A stretch of 64,000 nucleotides of DNA from Pseudophaeomoniella oleicola (Eukaryota > Ascomycota > Eurotiomycetes > Phaeomoniellales > Phaeomoniellaceae), in NCBI GenBank assembly GCA_003868215.1, contig QWDQ01000026.1:1-64000 (forward strand). The letters run 5' to 3'. Positions 62,914-64,000 of this stretch are shown here, piece after piece (within the stretch, counting starts at the first letter, position 1; the number at the start of each line of letters is the position of its first letter). The translations under genes were made by a program, and so were the position numbers. The notes beneath the pieces are model-generated. The model ran no database searches, was not told the origin of the DNA, and saw nothing but the letters and a program-made list of their open reading frames with translations.

Positions 62914-63624
62914 TCAATCCCAGTCATCATCGCTGTCAACGGCTTCGTGCTTCCTCCCTTGAATCCCTCTCCTCCCAAACCCACTTCTCTTGTGCTCTTC
63001 CTCTTCCTCATCGTCGTCATCATCACTCTCGTCTCCTCCTGCCCTCAGTCTCCTCTCCCCTAATATCCCTGCCTTGACAAACAACCCCTCCAGTCTCCCT
63101 GTCACTGACCTTCCCTTCTCATCACCGCCCAAGGCCAAACCCTCGAATCCCGTAACCCTTTCTTTGGCAACTCCCTTCACAAATGCAACTACCGACGGCA
63201 GCACTCTAACCCCCAGCTTCTCTACTACAAATGTCGCATGTTTAACATCCACCCTCCCAAAAACTGTTGCACCACCTCCGACATCCGCATGCGCGTCCGC
63301 AAGAGCTTCCAAATGCTGATCCATGACGCTGCACCGCGCAAAATCAGGGTGAAAGAAATGTAGGATCGCACGAGAATTCTCCGTGGTAAACGTCAGTACT
63401 TCCGGATCGGAGCCCAGCGTCCGGTATCTGTCCGACGACGAGGATGAAGTGGCGGTGTCCCGTTGGAGCTTGGACTGAGCGAGTTCACGAGACAGCTGCT
63501 GGAGTCGGGCAGCGCGGTATGAAGGGTTTAGAGAGGGATCGTCCAGATCCGCTTCGGCTTCGAGAGCGGCAAAAAGGGCATCAGAATCGAGCTCGGCATC
63601 GACATCGGCGGCGGTTGAGGTCAT
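62914..63624 (-). CDS. PLP1: phosducin-like / TXNDC9-type thioredoxin-fold protein (Plp1-like)
   Basis: 236 residues, single exon, ATG at 63624. Members of this family are cytosolic co-chaperones of the CCT/TRiC chaperonin that help fold tubulin, actin or G-protein beta subunits. The N-terminal 60 residues are acidic and helical (ELDSDALFAALEAEADLDD, YRAARLQQLSRELAQSKLQ). The thioredoxin-like domain spans about 65-165: EVLTFTTENSRAILHFFHPDFARCSVMDQHL, VFGRVDVKHATFVVEKLGVRVLPSVVAFVKG. It has the cis-proline at P143 but only one cysteine (C98) where thioredoxins have CXXC, as expected for a non-redox member. The C-terminal tail has a run of Asp/Glu at about 199-211 and ends in DSDDDWD. Fungal Plp1 and TXNDC9 are so alike that the symbol is given by similarity to yeast Plp1. 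The GC-rich, Ser/Asp-repetitive composition produces a spurious long frame on the opposite strand. Confidence 0.85.
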   Translation of the reverse strand: MTSTAADVDAELDSDALFAALEAEADLDDPSLNPSYRAARLQQLSRELAQSKLQRDTATSSSSSDRYRTLGSDPEVLTFTTENSRAILHFFHPDFARCSVMDQHLEALADAHADVGGGATVFGRVDVKHATFVVEKLGVRVLPSVVAFVKGVAKERVTGFEGLALGGDEKGRSVTGRLEGLFVKAGILGERRLRAGGDESDDDDDEEEEEHKRSGFGRRGIQGRKHEAVDSDDDWD

Positions 63625-64000
63625 GGTATCTGCGGTCTCAGTTCGTAGACGATATCGAGCAAAGCGATCCGATTAACAAAGTTTCAAAGGCAGCAGAAAT
63701 TGCGCAAATGAAACTTTTTGGTCTGTGCGCTTCTATCTCAAAGGTACAAGCCACCGTCCCAGAGTCTCAAACACCAAGCCGAGTCAACCCAATTGGCTTC
63801 TCCAGGTTGCTCGTTGAGATCATATGGGGACCTCCCACAGAGAGCGAGCGATCACACTTCTCCCAAAAAGGAAATGCGGAGTTGATTCGAACGAATTTGA
63901 TAGGGTTCGCGGCCAAAAGTTTGACGTGACGCGTCTTACAGTAATTAACTTCTCACCAGCAAGCAAAATTCGTATGTAGGTCCCAGTCGCTACGACAATC
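63625..64000. other. upstream of the Plp1-like gene, window edge
   Basis: 376 bp with no supported gene. A plus-strand frame (63444-63929) runs out of the Plp1-like coding sequence into this region; it is antisense and has no family character. Confidence 0.45.

Noticed and set aside
63444-63929. 161-codon plus-strand frame over the start of the Plp1-like gene
   Set aside because: It is antisense to a confident coding sequence; its Arg/His-rich content reflects the opposite strand.

Overview
The window looks like nuclear DNA of a filamentous ascomycete (Pezizomycotina). The evidence is short 50-150 bp GT-AG introns in most genes, a fungal-type Zn2Cys6 regulator, fungal versions of Fyv10, Bmt2, Tim8 and the GDP-mannose transporter, and a 33-kb block of extremely AT-rich DNA with the marks of repeat-induced point mutation (RIP). 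The protein set would fit Leotiomycetes, but that placement is only an inference.

Layout. (1) 1-6008 has normal base composition and one recognisable gene, a Zn2Cys6 transcription factor on the minus strand (1761-3175), with long gene-poor flanks. (2) 6019-39270 is one bounded insertion. It starts and ends with about 185-bp terminal inverted repeats beginning ACCAGTGGCGGG and is flanked by a perfect 10-bp direct repeat GTCAGTGATC (6009-6018 and 39271-39280). Nearly all of the inside is RIP-degraded. Nested in it is a dead Ty3/Gypsy-type LTR retrotransposon (about 12008-22345). Without that insertion the host element is about 22.9 kb, very large for a terminal-inverted-repeat element. A 14-bp minisatellite lies at 28629-28998. 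(3) 39281-64000 is ordinary gene-dense chromosome with twelve genes.

Genes of the right arm, in order: a large uncharacterised fungal protein (-), a GST-fold protein (-), an extended Hsp12/Hsp9-like stress protein (+), a ferric-reductase-type transmembrane flavocytochrome (+), Fyv10/Gid9 of the GID ubiquitin ligase (+), the 25S rRNA m1A methyltransferase Bmt2 (-), ribosomal protein uL23 (+), Tim8 (-), the splicing factor Bud31 (+), a Golgi GDP-mannose transporter (-) and a Plp1/TXNDC9-like thioredoxin-fold protein (-). These are mostly unrelated housekeeping genes, many in divergent or convergent pairs. The GST-fold and Hsp12-like genes diverge from a 0.9-kb region with stress-type motifs. 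I see no biosynthetic cluster, CRISPR array or convincing tRNA gene.

The best candidates for something undescribed are the giant TIR element with its exact target duplication, the recurring intergenic palindrome TACTACGTAGTA, and the strict 11-residue periodicity in the Hsp12-like protein. All splice models were made by eye from GT-AG sites, reading phase and family similarity; none has transcript support.
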